The notes: a model not told the origin generated them from the letters alone. Positions 1-9,425 are shown, counted from the first letter of the stretch. The stretch is 64,000 nt of DNA from Bacteroidales bacterium (GCA_017506175.1 JAFVNW010000052.1:1-64000); one strand, 5' to 3'. Program-made: numbers and translations.

Positions 1-45
1 AATTGTGCACGCTTTTTACTAGTTCCCATCTCTTCTTTTTTCCAA

Positions 46-3000
46 TCAATACTCACCGGTGCCACCAGTGCCATCACCGCCATTCACCTGAACAGCGGGT
101 ATAAAGTAGTTGTTGTAGGTAGGGCTGGATGAAACGCCAGGGGCGCCATCCACGCCATCGGTACCTGCGATGCCAGTCCCTTGCTGAGCCAGTTGGTCAA
201 ATCTCAACTCTCCTTCCGCAGTCACAACGCCTGGTGTAACCAGAGGCGCCGTCTGCGCAACAATGTGACCAGTCGTGCCCGAAGAAGGGTTCCCGCCGCC
301 AGCGGTACCATTCTGCCCAGCGTTCACACCACGGTTGTCGGAATCGTATTGTCCGCCGCGACCGCCTGAGCCACCCGCTTGAGCCGGCTGAACAGTCCCT
401 GACGAATAACCTGCCGTACCAGCGATTCCGCCTGTACCGCCCAACACAATACCGCCCCAGCTGCCTGCGGTGGCATCACCATTGGACATACCTGCCAGAC
501 CGAACCCGCCATTGCCGCCCGCACCGCCATTACCACCGTTCTTGCCGGCAACGCCATTTTTTCCGTTTCCGGCATTTCCCGGCTTGAAATAACAACGCGT
601 CACATCATAAGCATCGCAGTTGGCAAGGTGCAAGGCATAGGTGGAAACACCATAGTTGGATTCCGTTACATAGAACAAACCGTCATCGCCCACTTCCGAG
701 AAGAGCTGAATATTCGGACGCATCGGTTTCAGGGCAAGCTGATTAATAGAATAGTAGATAGGATCATTGGAGGTGAAGGAGGCGCACATATTCGACATAG
801 TGGTGCAATAGACCTCCACGTCACAACCTCCACTCTGGGTACACCCCTCCCCTTCTACCATCACCATCAAGTTATCTCCCTCGTAAGCGAAATTGATGGG
901 GATGTTGCACCAGCCGTTCGCATCCAGACACACCGTCCCGGCAAATACAAGCGAGGAATTGGAGAGATACTGGTTCCAAACCTGATTGGCAGGGATGGTG
1001 GCGTCGGTGGTGTTTTTCATATAAACACGCAAAGTACGCGTTCTGGAACCCGTGGGAACCGGCAACTGGGTAGCGACTTCGAATCCGATGCCAGAAAGCA
1101 TCTTCTGGCCGGTCAGGATTTCCGAAGAGGTATAGAGGGCCGCGGTACGGTGATGACCGTAAGCGCCCGGCAGACAAAAGTCGCCCAGGGTCGCGCCGTT
1201 GCCGACCGTCGCCACAACATCGCCCGTGACCGCGCGGCTCGTACAGCCGAAGAAGGCCATATTCGGACGATTGACATTTCGGGCAAGCATAGCTGGCGCA
1301 GTGTTGTTGTTACCTTGACGCGCAGCTCCGTACATGCCACCGCCAGGATTGCCGCAATAAACGCTCACCGGACAGCCGCCACTGGAGCCGTTCTGATAAC
1401 AGCCGACACCGTCGAAAAGCACGAGGAGATTTCCATTGCCAGGCACGAACTCGAAATTCACCGGAATGATAACTCGGCCATCCTGATCCGGGACGATGCA
1501 AATCTCATCATCATAAACGAGCTGCGACCCTGAATAGGATGAAGACCACGACACCATAGTTGAAGCAAAAGTGCTCATCGACACCTGCTTCATATAAACT
1601 TTCAGATGACGCGGCTGGCCATCGGCAGGCACATCCGTCACATTGGCCAAATACAAACCGATTGCGGTGATTGTAGTAGCCGTCTGAAAGTTCAATTCAC
1701 TCTCAAGGTAAAGATTGGCTGACCGGGAATAGGCGCTGTTTCCAGGCAACGTCAAATTTTCGGTACTTGTCCCCGAACCGACATTCACCAACAGTTCCCC
1801 GGGTTCCACGATATTATAGCAGTCATTATCGTCGGCATTGCTGCTGGCCACCGACAAGCCTGGCAACGAGGGAGCATTAGCGGTCTCGATGGTCAAATCC
1901 TGCAGGCGGAAATTATTCAAGCTGCTTCCTTCCATTGCCACGATGCGCGGAGCCAACGAGGTCCCCTCCACATACTGGTCGCTTCTGAAAATGGTAGTCG
2001 CGCCCGGAGCGGAGGTCTTCTGCTTATAGTCATCAAAGAAACCACCCTCCAATGTCAGGTTGCTCGCCAACTCGATAGGCTGGTCGATATTGTAAGTACC
2101 CGTATCAAGGCGGATGATGGCATTGGTACATGCTGCAAGGTCAATTGCGTGCTGGATGGTGGTCGGCGTAGAGGGCGTCAACCCATTGGATGCGGGATCA
2201 CCAAAGTTGTCAGCATAAAAGACATTACAATCTGTAATATCTGCATTTTCCATATAACTAACAGTAGATGAAGCACTTGCCGTACACCCATAGCTATTGG
2301 TCACCGTCACGGTAAAGGTCTGCGTTCGCGGGCTCGTCATAGGCAAATCCGCCTCAGAAATGGTAATGGCAGAGGTGATATCATTCACAGGGTCGGTGCT
2401 CCAACTATAGTTGCAGTAGTCACCACAGGAGGATGAGATGGCTTGGAGTTGCACTTCGCCGATGGCCGAACAGAGCGTAATGACTGCGGGCGTGACTGCC
2501 ACAAAGGGCACCGCTCCCACATTGATGGTCTGTGTGGCCACTGCCTGACAATGGCCATTGGTTACAGTTAAACTATAAGTGGTTGTAATAGAAGGCATTA
2601 CACTTATACTATGCGTAGTTGCGCCATTACTCCAGTAATAACTGCAAGTATCGCAGTTCGATGCTCCGTTCAAAATGACCTGTTCGCCGTTGCAAACTGT
2701 GGCTGAAGCCGGTTCGGCAGTGATGGAAGCGGTGGGACGACCGTAAATCTCGACGACGGTAGAGCTGGTGCTGTTATCGGTTGCGTTGCCGGGACGATAA
2801 GTGACCGTGTAGGTACCGGCATTCGCAGTGGTCACATTGGGGATGACCGGGTTTTGGGCAGTGGAGGTGAAGCCGTTCGGGCCAGTCCACAGGTAGCCGT
2901 TGCTGCTGTTGGCGCTGCAATAGAGTTGGAGGTCTTCGCCCTCACAGAGGGGACCGTTGTTACTGACGGAGGCGAGGATGTTACAGTTGGTGGTGGCATC

Positions 3001-3597
3001 ACCGCTTTGGATGCTGAAGGAAATGGTACCGGAGGCACGGGAATAGTTGCAGATCAAGAAGATATACCATTGTCCCACTTGAGCATTTGGGATGAAGCAC
3101 CACTCGGTGGAAGCGGCACTATAGCTGCAGTCAATCATCATTCCAGAGGGGTAGCCGCCCCATGTGCTGGGGTTGTTGGGGTCGTGATAGCCGTTGGTAG
3201 GGCGGTGTGTGCCGGCGCCTCCGGTAAGCTGGGAAGTGCAAACCGCCTGAAGAAGCTCACCATAGGTGGCATAACCTGTAAAGGGGCCCCAGCAGGCAAA
3301 GTCAATATCGCGGTTGTTGCTGTGTGACATATAGATGAGCATATCGCCCGGCTGGTCTATTTGCATCACATACCACGCTGGTGCGGGTGTATAATAAAGA
3401 CAGCCGCGCTGACCGCTCGGAAGGTCGGGCGTGGCTGTAGAACCGGTACCGGCCGGGAAAGAGACACCGTACGGGTTTTCATCTGTACAAAAAGGACTTG
3501 AATTCAGACAAAGGTTATTCGTCGTCTGACCTGCCAACTGACAAACGAATAGACCCAATGCCCAAAGAGTTAACGTAATTTTCTTTAAGACAGTCAT
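46..3597 (-). CDS. Giant secreted multidomain protein (Ig-like, beta-helix-like, duplicated module, Gly-rich tail)
   Basis: 1183 aa with a signal peptide (about residues 1-24, ending LAGQ). I see four parts. Residues 25-205 are a Cys-containing N-terminal domain. Residues 205-455 hold two or three Ig/PKD-like repeats. Residues 459-585 resemble a pectate-lyase-type beta-helix start (VFYADNFGDPASNG..., then TTIQHAIDLA). Two homologous modules of roughly 170-190 aa follow (about 599-790 and 790-969), each with LRVYMK/LKVYMK and a GxGC motif. The last 180 residues are a Gly/Asn-rich collagen-like tract. It is probably an extracellular or surface adhesin-like protein, with no catalytic motif seen. 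Oddly for a Bacteroidota protein of this type, it ends ...GTGGTGEY with no visible T9SS sorting domain. The stop is a clean TGA and the bases beyond it are not Gly-coding in any frame I checked. The function is inferred only from architecture. Confidence 0.85.
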   Translation of the reverse strand: MTVLKKITLTLWALGLFVCQLAGQTTNNLCLNSSPFCTDENPYGVSFPAGTGSTATPDLPSGQRGCLYYTPAPAWYVMQIDQPGDMLIYMSHSNNRDIDFACWGPFTGYATYGELLQAVCTSQLTGGAGTHRPTNGYHDPNNPSTWGGYPSGMMIDCSYSAASTEWCFIPNAQVGQWYIFLICNYSRASGTISFSIQSGDATTNCNILASVSNNGPLCEGEDLQLYCSANSSNGYLWTGPNGFTSTAQNPVIPNVTTANAGTYTVTYRPGNATDNSTSSTVVEIYGRPTASITAEPASATVCNGEQVILNGASNCDTCSYYWSNGATTHSISVMPSITTTYSLTVTNGHCQAVATQTINVGAVPFVAVTPAVITLCSAIGEVQLQAISSSCGDYCNYSWSTDPVNDITSAITISEADLPMTSPRTQTFTVTVTNSYGCTASASSTVSYMENADITDCNVFYADNFGDPASNGLTPSTPTTIQHAIDLAACTNAIIRLDTGTYNIDQPIELASNLTLEGGFFDDYKQKTSAPGATTIFRSDQYVEGTSLAPRIVAMEGSSLNNFRLQDLTIETANAPSLPGLSVASSNADDNDCYNIVEPGELLVNVGSGTSTENLTLPGNSAYSRSANLYLESELNFQTATTITAIGLYLANVTDVPADGQPRHLKVYMKQVSMSTFASTMVSWSSSYSGSQLVYDDEICIVPDQDGRVIIPVNFEFVPGNGNLLVLFDGVGCYQNGSSGGCPVSVYCGNPGGGMYGAARQGNNNTAPAMLARNVNRPNMAFFGCTSRAVTGDVVATVGNGATLGDFCLPGAYGHHRTAALYTSSEILTGQKMLSGIGFEVATQLPVPTGSRTRTLRVYMKNTTDATIPANQVWNQYLSNSSLVFAGTVCLDANGWCNIPINFAYEGDNLMVMVEGEGCTQSGGCDVEVYCTTMSNMCASFTSNDPIYYSINQLALKPMRPNIQLFSEVGDDGLFYVTESNYGVSTYALHLANCDAYDVTRCYFKPGNAGNGKNGVAGKNGGNGGAGGNGGFGLAGMSNGDATAGSWGGIVLGGTGGIAGTAGYSSGTVQPAQAGGSGGRGGQYDSDNRGVNAGQNGTAGGGNPSSGTTGHIVAQTAPLVTPGVVTAEGELRFDQLAQQGTGIAGTDGVDGAPGVSSSPTYNNYFIPAVQVNGGDGTGGTGEY

Positions 3598-3667
3598 CTA
3601 TCTATGGTATTTTTCGTAAAAAAAAATAATTTCCAACTGCACAAATTCTCCTTGTTAGATTAGCATG

Positions 3668-3675
3668 CAAAAGTA
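3668..3675 (-). promoter_or_regulatory. Bacteroidota -7 promoter element (TACTTTTG)
   Basis: Reads TACTTTTG on the minus strand, matching TAnnTTTG, about 70 bp upstream of the giant secreted protein start. Confidence 0.55.
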
Positions 3676-3693
3676 ATAAATATACTAATAATC

Positions 3694-3731
3694 GCAACAT
3701 TTTTATTACGTTTTTTGCTCAAAAATGTTGC
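3694..3731. repeat. Inverted repeat, 11-bp arms, in divergent promoter region
   Basis: Arms GCAACATTTTT (3694-3704) and AAAAATGTTGC (3721-3731) are perfect complements around a 16-bp spacer. The repeat lies between the divergent secreted-protein and tolC genes and could be an operator or a hairpin. It is the clearest structure in the otherwise featureless AT-rich gap 3598-3932. Confidence 0.5.
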
Positions 3732-3808
3732 CTAAATTGCGTTTTTAGCAAAAAATATACAATAACTTGATTATCAATCAATTACACTACAAAATCTCCT
3801 TTCTCCCT

Positions 3809-3846
3809 AAAATGATTTTTTTGTATAAAAATGATTTTTTTGTATA
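3809..3846. repeat. Tandem duplication of a 19-bp AT-rich unit
   Basis: The unit AAAATGATTTTTTTGTATA occurs twice head to tail just upstream of tolC. A weak promoter-like TATTCTTG follows at 3851-3858. The duplication is exact; its effect is unknown. Confidence 0.75.
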
Positions 3847-3932
3847 AAAATATTCTTGGGGAATTAAAACAATTTTACAAATCGTTCGTTAAATAGTCGC
3901 TGAAAATATGCCCCAATTGACGGGTACCGACA

Positions 3933-5291
3933 ATGAAAATGAGAAAAACAAACAGAAACCAGATGATGGACTTGATAAAAAAAGGCTTTTGGATACTTGC
4001 TTTTCTGCTAATTCCTACAACTATTTCGGCCCAAGATTCCGTCCACGTGAATCTGCAAAAGGCGTTGGAAATCGCGCTCAGCGAAAATCCGACCATCAAA
4101 ATTGCCAACCGCACCATTGAGTCGAAAAAATACTACAAAGACGAACAGATTGCCGCGCTTTTCCCAAGCGTTAGCGCTTCCGCCTCCTACCAGCGCACAG
4201 TCAAGAAACAGAAGATGACCATGGAATTCGGCGGCAGCCCGATGGAAATCGAAGTCGGAACCAGCAACAACTACGTCGCCGGCCTAAACTTCTCCCTTCC
4301 CCTCGTTGCCGCACCCACCTGGTATAATCTCAAGCTCTCCCAAATCGACGTTCAGAATGCCATCGAAAGCGCCCGTTCCTCCAAAATCGCACTCATCAAC
4401 CAAGTGAAAAGCGCCTATTACGGTCTTCTCCTTGCACAGGATTCCTATCGAGTGCTGCAAATCAACTTCGCCAACGTGGAGATGACCGCCAAGAACATCA
4501 ACGACAAGTACGAACAAGGGCTCGCCTCCGATTTCGACAAGCTTCGCGCCGACGTACAAGTCGCCAACCAGAAACCCCAGCTTACATCCGCCCAACAAGC
4601 CGTCAACCTTTCCGCCATGATGCTGAAAGTGCTCATCGGCGTGGATGTTACCGAACCCATCATCTTTGATGGACATCTTTCCGACTTTGAAAACGAAATG
4701 CTCAACTACAAAGTCGTTGACGGTCAACTGATTTCATTGGCCAACAACACCGATTTGCGCCAATTGGAACTCTCTCAGGAACAACTCAACACAAGTCTGA
4801 AACTCATCAAGGCCTCCTCCTGCCCCACCCTTGCCTTCAGCGGCAACTACCAATACATGACCATGGCCAACGACTTCGACTTCGCCAACTACAACTGGTT
4901 CCCCTACTCCGTCATCGGACTTTCACTCAACGTGCCGATTCTTTCTTGGGTCGGGACCTCTTACAAAATCAAAGAAACCAAAATCACGATGGCCAATTTA
5001 GAAGACCAAAAGAAATACTTGGAGAACAATCTGCGCGTGAGTGTCAACAGCAATCTCGACAACATCCGCAATGCCATTGCTGAAATGACTTCCAACAAGG
5101 AGACGATGATGCAGGCCGAAAGGGCTTACAACATCGTCCAAAAACAATTTGAAGTCGGAATGGCCACTTGGCTCGACCTCAACTCAGCCGAACTCGCCAT
5201 GACACAATCCCAACTGCTCTACCACCAGTCCATCTACAACTTCCTGACCGCCAAAAACGAACTTGAAAAACTGATGGGAAACATTGAATAG
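3933..5291 (+). CDS. tolC: TolC family outer-membrane efflux protein
   Basis: 452 aa. A signal peptide ends near ISAQ (residue 34), followed by the repeated long-helix pattern of outer-membrane efflux proteins: ALEIALSENPTIKIANRTIE near the N-terminus, and its second-half echo around VGMATWLDLNSAELAMTQSQ. These form the trimeric channel through the outer membrane for tripartite exporters. The start is uncertain: ATG at 3933, 3963 or 3966 would each leave a workable signal peptide. The next gene, 43 bp downstream, is a periplasmic adaptor, so the two are probably one operon. No inner-membrane pump gene is present, so the substrate cannot be guessed. Confidence 0.9.
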   Translation: MKMRKTNRNQMMDLIKKGFWILAFLLIPTTISAQDSVHVNLQKALEIALSENPTIKIANRTIESKKYYKDEQIAALFPSVSASASYQRTVKKQKMTMEFGGSPMEIEVGTSNNYVAGLNFSLPLVAAPTWYNLKLSQIDVQNAIESARSSKIALINQVKSAYYGLLLAQDSYRVLQINFANVEMTAKNINDKYEQGLASDFDKLRADVQVANQKPQLTSAQQAVNLSAMMLKVLIGVDVTEPIIFDGHLSDFENEMLNYKVVDGQLISLANNTDLRQLELSQEQLNTSLKLIKASSCPTLAFSGNYQYMTMANDFDFANYNWFPYSVIGLSLNVPILSWVGTSYKIKETKITMANLEDQKKYLENNLRVSVNSNLDNIRNAIAEMTSNKETMMQAERAYNIVQKQFEVGMATWLDLNSAELAMTQSQLLYHQSIYNFLTAKNELEKLMGNIE

Positions 5292-5334
5292 TTGGGAGTT
5301 AAAAACCATGAATTATTTATGAATTGATATAACG

Positions 5335-6384
5335 ATGAGAAAATTTTTACAAAGCACACTCGCTTTAACGCTCGGTCTGCTGGTGACCGTTTCTTGCAAT
5401 TCCAAGAAAGAGGAGACGCCAATACCCCAAAATGAGAAAATCAAAGTCACGATTGAACAGGTTCATACTGAAGAGGTTGAGCAGTTGTACGAATATACGG
5501 CCGTCGTCCAAGCAGAGGCCGTGAACAACATCGCACCTACCATAGCGGGACGTATCCAAAAAATCTACGTCGAAGTAGGCGACAACGTCACCAAAGGACA
5601 AAAGCTGGTGTCGATGGACGCTTCCAACCTTGAGCAGGCCAAGACCCAACTCGACAATTTGGAAGTCAGCTTCAAGCGCCTCGACGAACTGTACAAAGTG
5701 GGCGGTGTTTCCAAGTCGGATTGGGATGCGACCAAAACACAATTGGACGTAGCCCGCACCAACTACAACAACTTATTGACCAACACCACACTAACAAGCC
5801 CGCTAAACGGCATAGTTACGCTTCGCAACTACGATAGCGGCGACATTTATGCCGGCAACCCGATTCTTCAAGTCCAGCAAATCAGACCGGTGAAGATGAA
5901 CATCAACGTCTCTGAAAACCAATATACTTCAGTAAAGAAGGGGATGAAAGCCAGCGTTAAGATGGAAGTATTTGAAAATCAAGAATTTAACGGAACTGTC
6001 ACTTTGATTTATCCCACGATTGACGCCCGCACCCACACTTTTCCCGTTGAAATCAGCCTACCGAACAGCAACGGCAAGGTTCGTCCAGGGATGTACGCCC
6101 GCGTCACCATGAACTACGGCACCAACACCAGCGTCGTGATTCCCGACAACTGCATCATCAAGCAGCAGGGCTCCGGAGACCGCTACGTCTATGTTTACAA
6201 AGACGGCAAGGTCGCATACACCAAAGTCACTCTGGGCCGCAGAATGGGCAACCGCTACGAAATCCTTGACGGTGTCAAAGACGGCGAATACGTGGTCACC
6301 ACCGGCTATACCAAACTGAACGACGGTATGGAAGTGGATGTCAAGAACGCATCGGAAACGATCTCAGATACGACTAATCATTAA
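5335..6384 (+). CDS. Efflux periplasmic adaptor (membrane fusion protein) lipoprotein
   Basis: 349 aa. The lipobox VTVSC places the lipidated Cys at residue 21. The order is that of RND-type membrane fusion proteins: a lipoyl-like half (residues ~62-95, IAGRIQKIYVEVGDNVTKGQ), a short coiled-coil hairpin (~95-140), the second lipoyl half (TLTSPLNGIVTLRNYDSGD), then beta-barrel and membrane-proximal domains. It links an inner-membrane pump to TolC, whose gene lies immediately upstream. An AcrB-like gene usually follows in Bacteroidota, but here the adaptor is followed by convergent rplY, so the pump must be elsewhere or of another class. Confidence 0.9.
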   Translation: MRKFLQSTLALTLGLLVTVSCNSKKEETPIPQNEKIKVTIEQVHTEEVEQLYEYTAVVQAEAVNNIAPTIAGRIQKIYVEVGDNVTKGQKLVSMDASNLEQAKTQLDNLEVSFKRLDELYKVGGVSKSDWDATKTQLDVARTNYNNLLTNTTLTSPLNGIVTLRNYDSGDIYAGNPILQVQQIRPVKMNINVSENQYTSVKKGMKASVKMEVFENQEFNGTVTLIYPTIDARTHTFPVEISLPNSNGKVRPGMYARVTMNYGTNTSVVIPDNCIIKQQGSGDRYVYVYKDGKVAYTKVTLGRRMGNRYEILDGVKDGEYVVTTGYTKLNDGMEVDVKNASETISDTTNH

Positions 6385-6409
6385 GAATTACTCATAGCTA
6401 ACGACTTAC

Positions 6410-6445
6410 AAAAAAGGCGGGGACACGCATAATGCGCATCCCCGC
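6410..6445 (-). terminator. Rho-independent terminator of rplY
   Basis: Stem GCGGGGA (6417-6423) and TCCCCGC (6439-6445). On the minus strand it is followed by CTTTTTT, 28 bp after the rplY stop. It also separates the convergent adaptor gene. Confidence 0.8.
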
Positions 6446-6472
6446 TTCAAACAAATATGAAAACCTATCAGA

Positions 6473-7060
6473 TTAGGCTTCGGTAGCAGCAGCATCTTCA
6501 GTGGGTGCAGCTTCCACGTTACGAGTAGAAAGAACAGCAACTACAACTGCATTCGGGTTTTCAACGAAAGTAAGATTGTCAATCTTCAATTCATTGATTT
6601 TAATAGAATTATCGATATCCAAACCGGAAATGTCAACAGGAATGAATTCCGGGATGTCATTCAAAAGACCGCGAACTCTCAGTTTTCTGACTTTCTTAAC
6701 CAAGCGACCGCCACGGAGGACACCAGGAGAGGTACCGTTGATACGGATAGGCAGACCAATGGTAATCGGCTTTCCGTCAACGACTTCCAAAAAGTCAACG
6801 TGCAACAGCCTGTCGGTAATCGGATGGAACTGGCTGGCTTGGAGCACAGCCGGGATTTCCTTGCCATCAACGTTAACGATAGCATACTTCACTTCTGGGG
6901 TATAGATGAGGTTTCTGAATTGTCCTTCAGGAACGACGAATTCGTACTGTTTTTCGCCACCATAGAGCACGCACGGAATCATCCCGTTGCGGCGTTGGGC
7001 CTTTGCATCTTTTTTCCCTACGTTCTCTCTAAGAGAACCGCTAATAGATACTGATTTCAT
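6473..7060 (-). CDS. rplY: 50S ribosomal protein L25, CTC form
   Basis: 195 aa, the long form with an N-terminal 5S-rRNA-binding L25 domain (residues ~1-90; SGSLRENVGKKDAKAQRRNG, HVDFLEV) and a C-terminal TL5/CTC beta domain (~95-180; PIRINGTSPGVLRGG). The tail is Ala/Glu-rich (AAPTEDAAATEA). It binds 5S rRNA in the large ribosomal subunit. It lies downstream of an EF-G paralogue on the same strand with a 102-bp gap and no clear promoter of its own, so co-transcription of two translation genes is possible. It ends at a strong terminator. Confidence 0.95.
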   Translation of the reverse strand: MKSVSISGSLRENVGKKDAKAQRRNGMIPCVLYGGEKQYEFVVPEGQFRNLIYTPEVKYAIVNVDGKEIPAVLQASQFHPITDRLLHVDFLEVVDGKPITIGLPIRINGTSPGVLRGGRLVKKVRKLRVRGLLNDIPEFIPVDISGLDIDNSIKINELKIDNLTFVENPNAVVVAVLSTRNVEAAPTEDAAATEA

Positions 7061-7162
7061 TTTAATAAAAATTTGATTAATAATAGGTTATTTGTGATTA
7101 GTGAGCTGTGATCAGTGAACCGAATTGAGATACGATTCACCGTTCACAGTTCACTGGAAAGA

Positions 7163-9292
7163 CTATTCTTCTTCCTTGTTTTCTTCTTCGTACTTCTTGA
7201 TTACAGCTGCTTGGACATCGGCAGGAACAGCCTGATATTCGGCGAAGTGCATTTCGTATGAAGCTCTACCGGAGCTGATGGAGCTCAACGTGGTGGAATA
7301 CTTGTTCATCTCGGCGAGCGGAACGCGGGCGCGGATGGTCTGGTATTCGCCGTCGCTTTCACTTCCGAGCGGCATACCACGACGGCCAGCGAGGTCGGTC
7401 ATGACAGCACCCATATTTTCGGAAGGTACGAAGATTTCAACCTCATAAATCGGTTCCAAAATCTTCGGGTTTGCCTTTTTGAAAGCCTGTCTGAAAGCAT
7501 TGCGGCCGGCCAATTTGAATGCCAACTCGTTGGAATCAACGGGGTGCATCTTGCCATCGAAGATGTTCACAACGATGTCACGGGCGTAAGAACCAGTCAG
7601 CGGGCCCTCTTCCATCTTTTCCATAATGCCTTTGAGGATGGCGGGCATGAATCGTGCGTCGATGGCGCCACCTACGATGCAGTTGTTGTAAATCAGCTTG
7701 CCGCCCCAAGGCAGGTCGTAAGACTGTGTGTCACGAATCGGGTATTTAGTCTGATTCGGCATGCCTTCGTAATAGGGTTCGATCATCATCCAAACCTCAC
7801 CGAATTGGCCGGAACCGCCGGACTGTTTCTTGTGGCGGTACATGTCTTCTGCGGCTTTCGTGATGGTTTCGCGATACGGGATCTTCGGAGCGTAGTATTC
7901 GATTTCGATCTTGTTCAGTTTTTCAATCATCCACTTGATGATGTTGAGGTGTTGTTCGCCTTGACCGGAGATGATGACCTGTTTCAATTCCTTGGATTGT
8001 TCAACGAGGAAAGTGAGGTCGGTTTTGCGGATGTCGTTGAGAACGGCGCCGAGTTTTTCATCTTCGGAGGAGTTCTTTGCGCGGACGGCGGTGCGGAATT
8101 TCGGATCAGGATAGATGGTTTTTTCCACGATCACATCACCGGATTTCGAGAGGGTTTGGGAAGCACCCGTGCCTTTCAGCTTGATGGTGGCGACGATATC
8201 GCCGGCGCATACTTTATCAACGGTTTCGCGATTTCTGCCGGCGAAGGCGATCAATTGGGAGATTCTTTCCTTGGTGCCGGTATTGGAATTGACGAGGTCC
8301 ATGGCCTGAGTCATTTCGCCGTCATAAACCTTCATGAAAGCGACATCACCGAGGTGCTGTTCAACAGCGCTCTTGAACACGTAAGCGACGGTCGGTTTGG
8401 TGGAGTCGCAATGAAGCTCGTTGCCGTTGGTGGTTTTCACGGGGAGTGCTTCGGCGGGGTTCGGGCAGTTGCCTTTAACGATTTGCATCATACGATCAAC
8501 CCCCTGGTCGTTCTTGGCGGAGATACAGATAACCGGGAAGGTGCCGCGGTTCATCACACCGAGTTTGAGACCTTTCACCATCTCCTCTTCGGAAAGGGTG
8601 CCCTCTTCGAAGAATTTATCCATCAAAGCCTCGTCGTTTTCGGCAGCGCATTCGATTAAGGCGCTGTGGAGCTCTTCGGCCTTTTCTTGTTCGCTGGCGG
8701 GAATGTCTTCCACAATCATCTTGCCGCCGCCGACGGGGAATTTGAGGAGTTTCATTTGAAGCAGGTCGATGACGGAATCGAAGCCGACGCCGGCATTGAC
8801 GGGGTATTGCAGCGGCATGACGCTGTTGCCGAAGTATTGTTTCAGCTCATGAAGGGTTTCATCGAAATTGGCCTTTTCGTGGTCGAGTTGGTTGATGACG
8901 AACATAACGGGTTTGTGCATTCTCTTGGTCCAGCGCCATTGGTTTTCTGCTCCAACATCCACACCGTTCTGCGCATTGATGACCATGAGAGCAGCATCCG
9001 CAACACGCAGGGCACCAATCACTTCACCAACAAAATCGTCGAAACCGGGACAGTCAATCATATTGAACTTGACATTCTCGAATTCGCTGTAAATTACGGA
9101 GGATTGGATGGACTGTTGTCTTTCCAATTCAACTTCACGATAGTCGGAAAGGGTGTTTTTGTCTTCCACCGTGCCACGTCTGCTAATCACGCCACCGTGG
9201 AATGCCATTGCCTCTGCCAAAGTGGTTTTACCTGTGCGGTTACCCCCAATGATAGCAATGTCTCTGATGTCTTGCGTCTGATAAACTTTCAT
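7163..9292 (-). CDS. Elongation factor G paralogue with defective GTPase motifs (EF-G2-like)
   Basis: 709 aa with full EF-G architecture: G domain, domain II, and domains III-V (GQGEQHLNIIKWMIEKL; SGGSGQFGEVWMM; RRGMPLGS near the end). The G domain keeps a P-loop (GGNRTGKTT, 16-24) but departs from canonical EF-G at key points. ERGITI is ERQQSI (57-62, switch I Thr to Ser61). DTPGH is DCPGF (80-84), so the catalytic His is Phe84. NKxD is NQLD (134-137). This matches the known Bacteroides paralogue EF-G2, reported to support translation without GTP hydrolysis during starvation. It is therefore unlikely to be the housekeeping FusA. Upstream is a TATTTTTG promoter element; rplY follows. Confidence 0.93.
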   Translation of the reverse strand: MKVYQTQDIRDIAIIGGNRTGKTTLAEAMAFHGGVISRRGTVEDKNTLSDYREVELERQQSIQSSVIYSEFENVKFNMIDCPGFDDFVGEVIGALRVADAALMVINAQNGVDVGAENQWRWTKRMHKPVMFVINQLDHEKANFDETLHELKQYFGNSVMPLQYPVNAGVGFDSVIDLLQMKLLKFPVGGGKMIVEDIPASEQEKAEELHSALIECAAENDEALMDKFFEEGTLSEEEMVKGLKLGVMNRGTFPVICISAKNDQGVDRMMQIVKGNCPNPAEALPVKTTNGNELHCDSTKPTVAYVFKSAVEQHLGDVAFMKVYDGEMTQAMDLVNSNTGTKERISQLIAFAGRNRETVDKVCAGDIVATIKLKGTGASQTLSKSGDVIVEKTIYPDPKFRTAVRAKNSSEDEKLGAVLNDIRKTDLTFLVEQSKELKQVIISGQGEQHLNIIKWMIEKLNKIEIEYYAPKIPYRETITKAAEDMYRHKKQSGGSGQFGEVWMMIEPYYEGMPNQTKYPIRDTQSYDLPWGGKLIYNNCIVGGAIDARFMPAILKGIMEKMEEGPLTGSYARDIVVNIFDGKMHPVDSNELAFKLAGRNAFRQAFKKANPKILEPIYEVEIFVPSENMGAVMTDLAGRRGMPLGSESDGEYQTIRARVPLAEMNKYSTTLSSISSGRASYEMHFAEYQAVPADVQAAVIKKYEEENKEEE

Positions 9293-9344
9293 TTTTGTTT
9301 AATTGTTTGATTATTAATGTTTTAATATTATACAAATAAGTTGA

Positions 9345-9352
9345 CAAAAATA
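9345..9352 (-). promoter_or_regulatory. -7 promoter element (TATTTTTG) of the EF-G paralogue
   Basis: TATTTTTG on the minus strand, 52 bp upstream of the EF-G2-like start codon. Confidence 0.55.
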
Positions 9353-9425
9353 GTAAAAAAATCCATACCTTTTCAGGTTGAATGAAAATTTATTTGAGAA
9401 AGTGAACCGATGACTGTTCATCCAA

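Noticed and set aside
628..1533. 301-codon open frame antisense to the giant secreted protein
   Set aside because: Codon structure mirrors the sense gene; no signal peptide or domain.
7061..7162. GTGAAC/GTTCAC-rich repeats between the EF-G paralogue and rplY
   Set aside because: Imperfect and AT-rich with no single stable stem; no claim made.
7544..8659. 371-codon open frame antisense to the EF-G paralogue
   Set aside because: Shadow frame over a strongly conserved gene.
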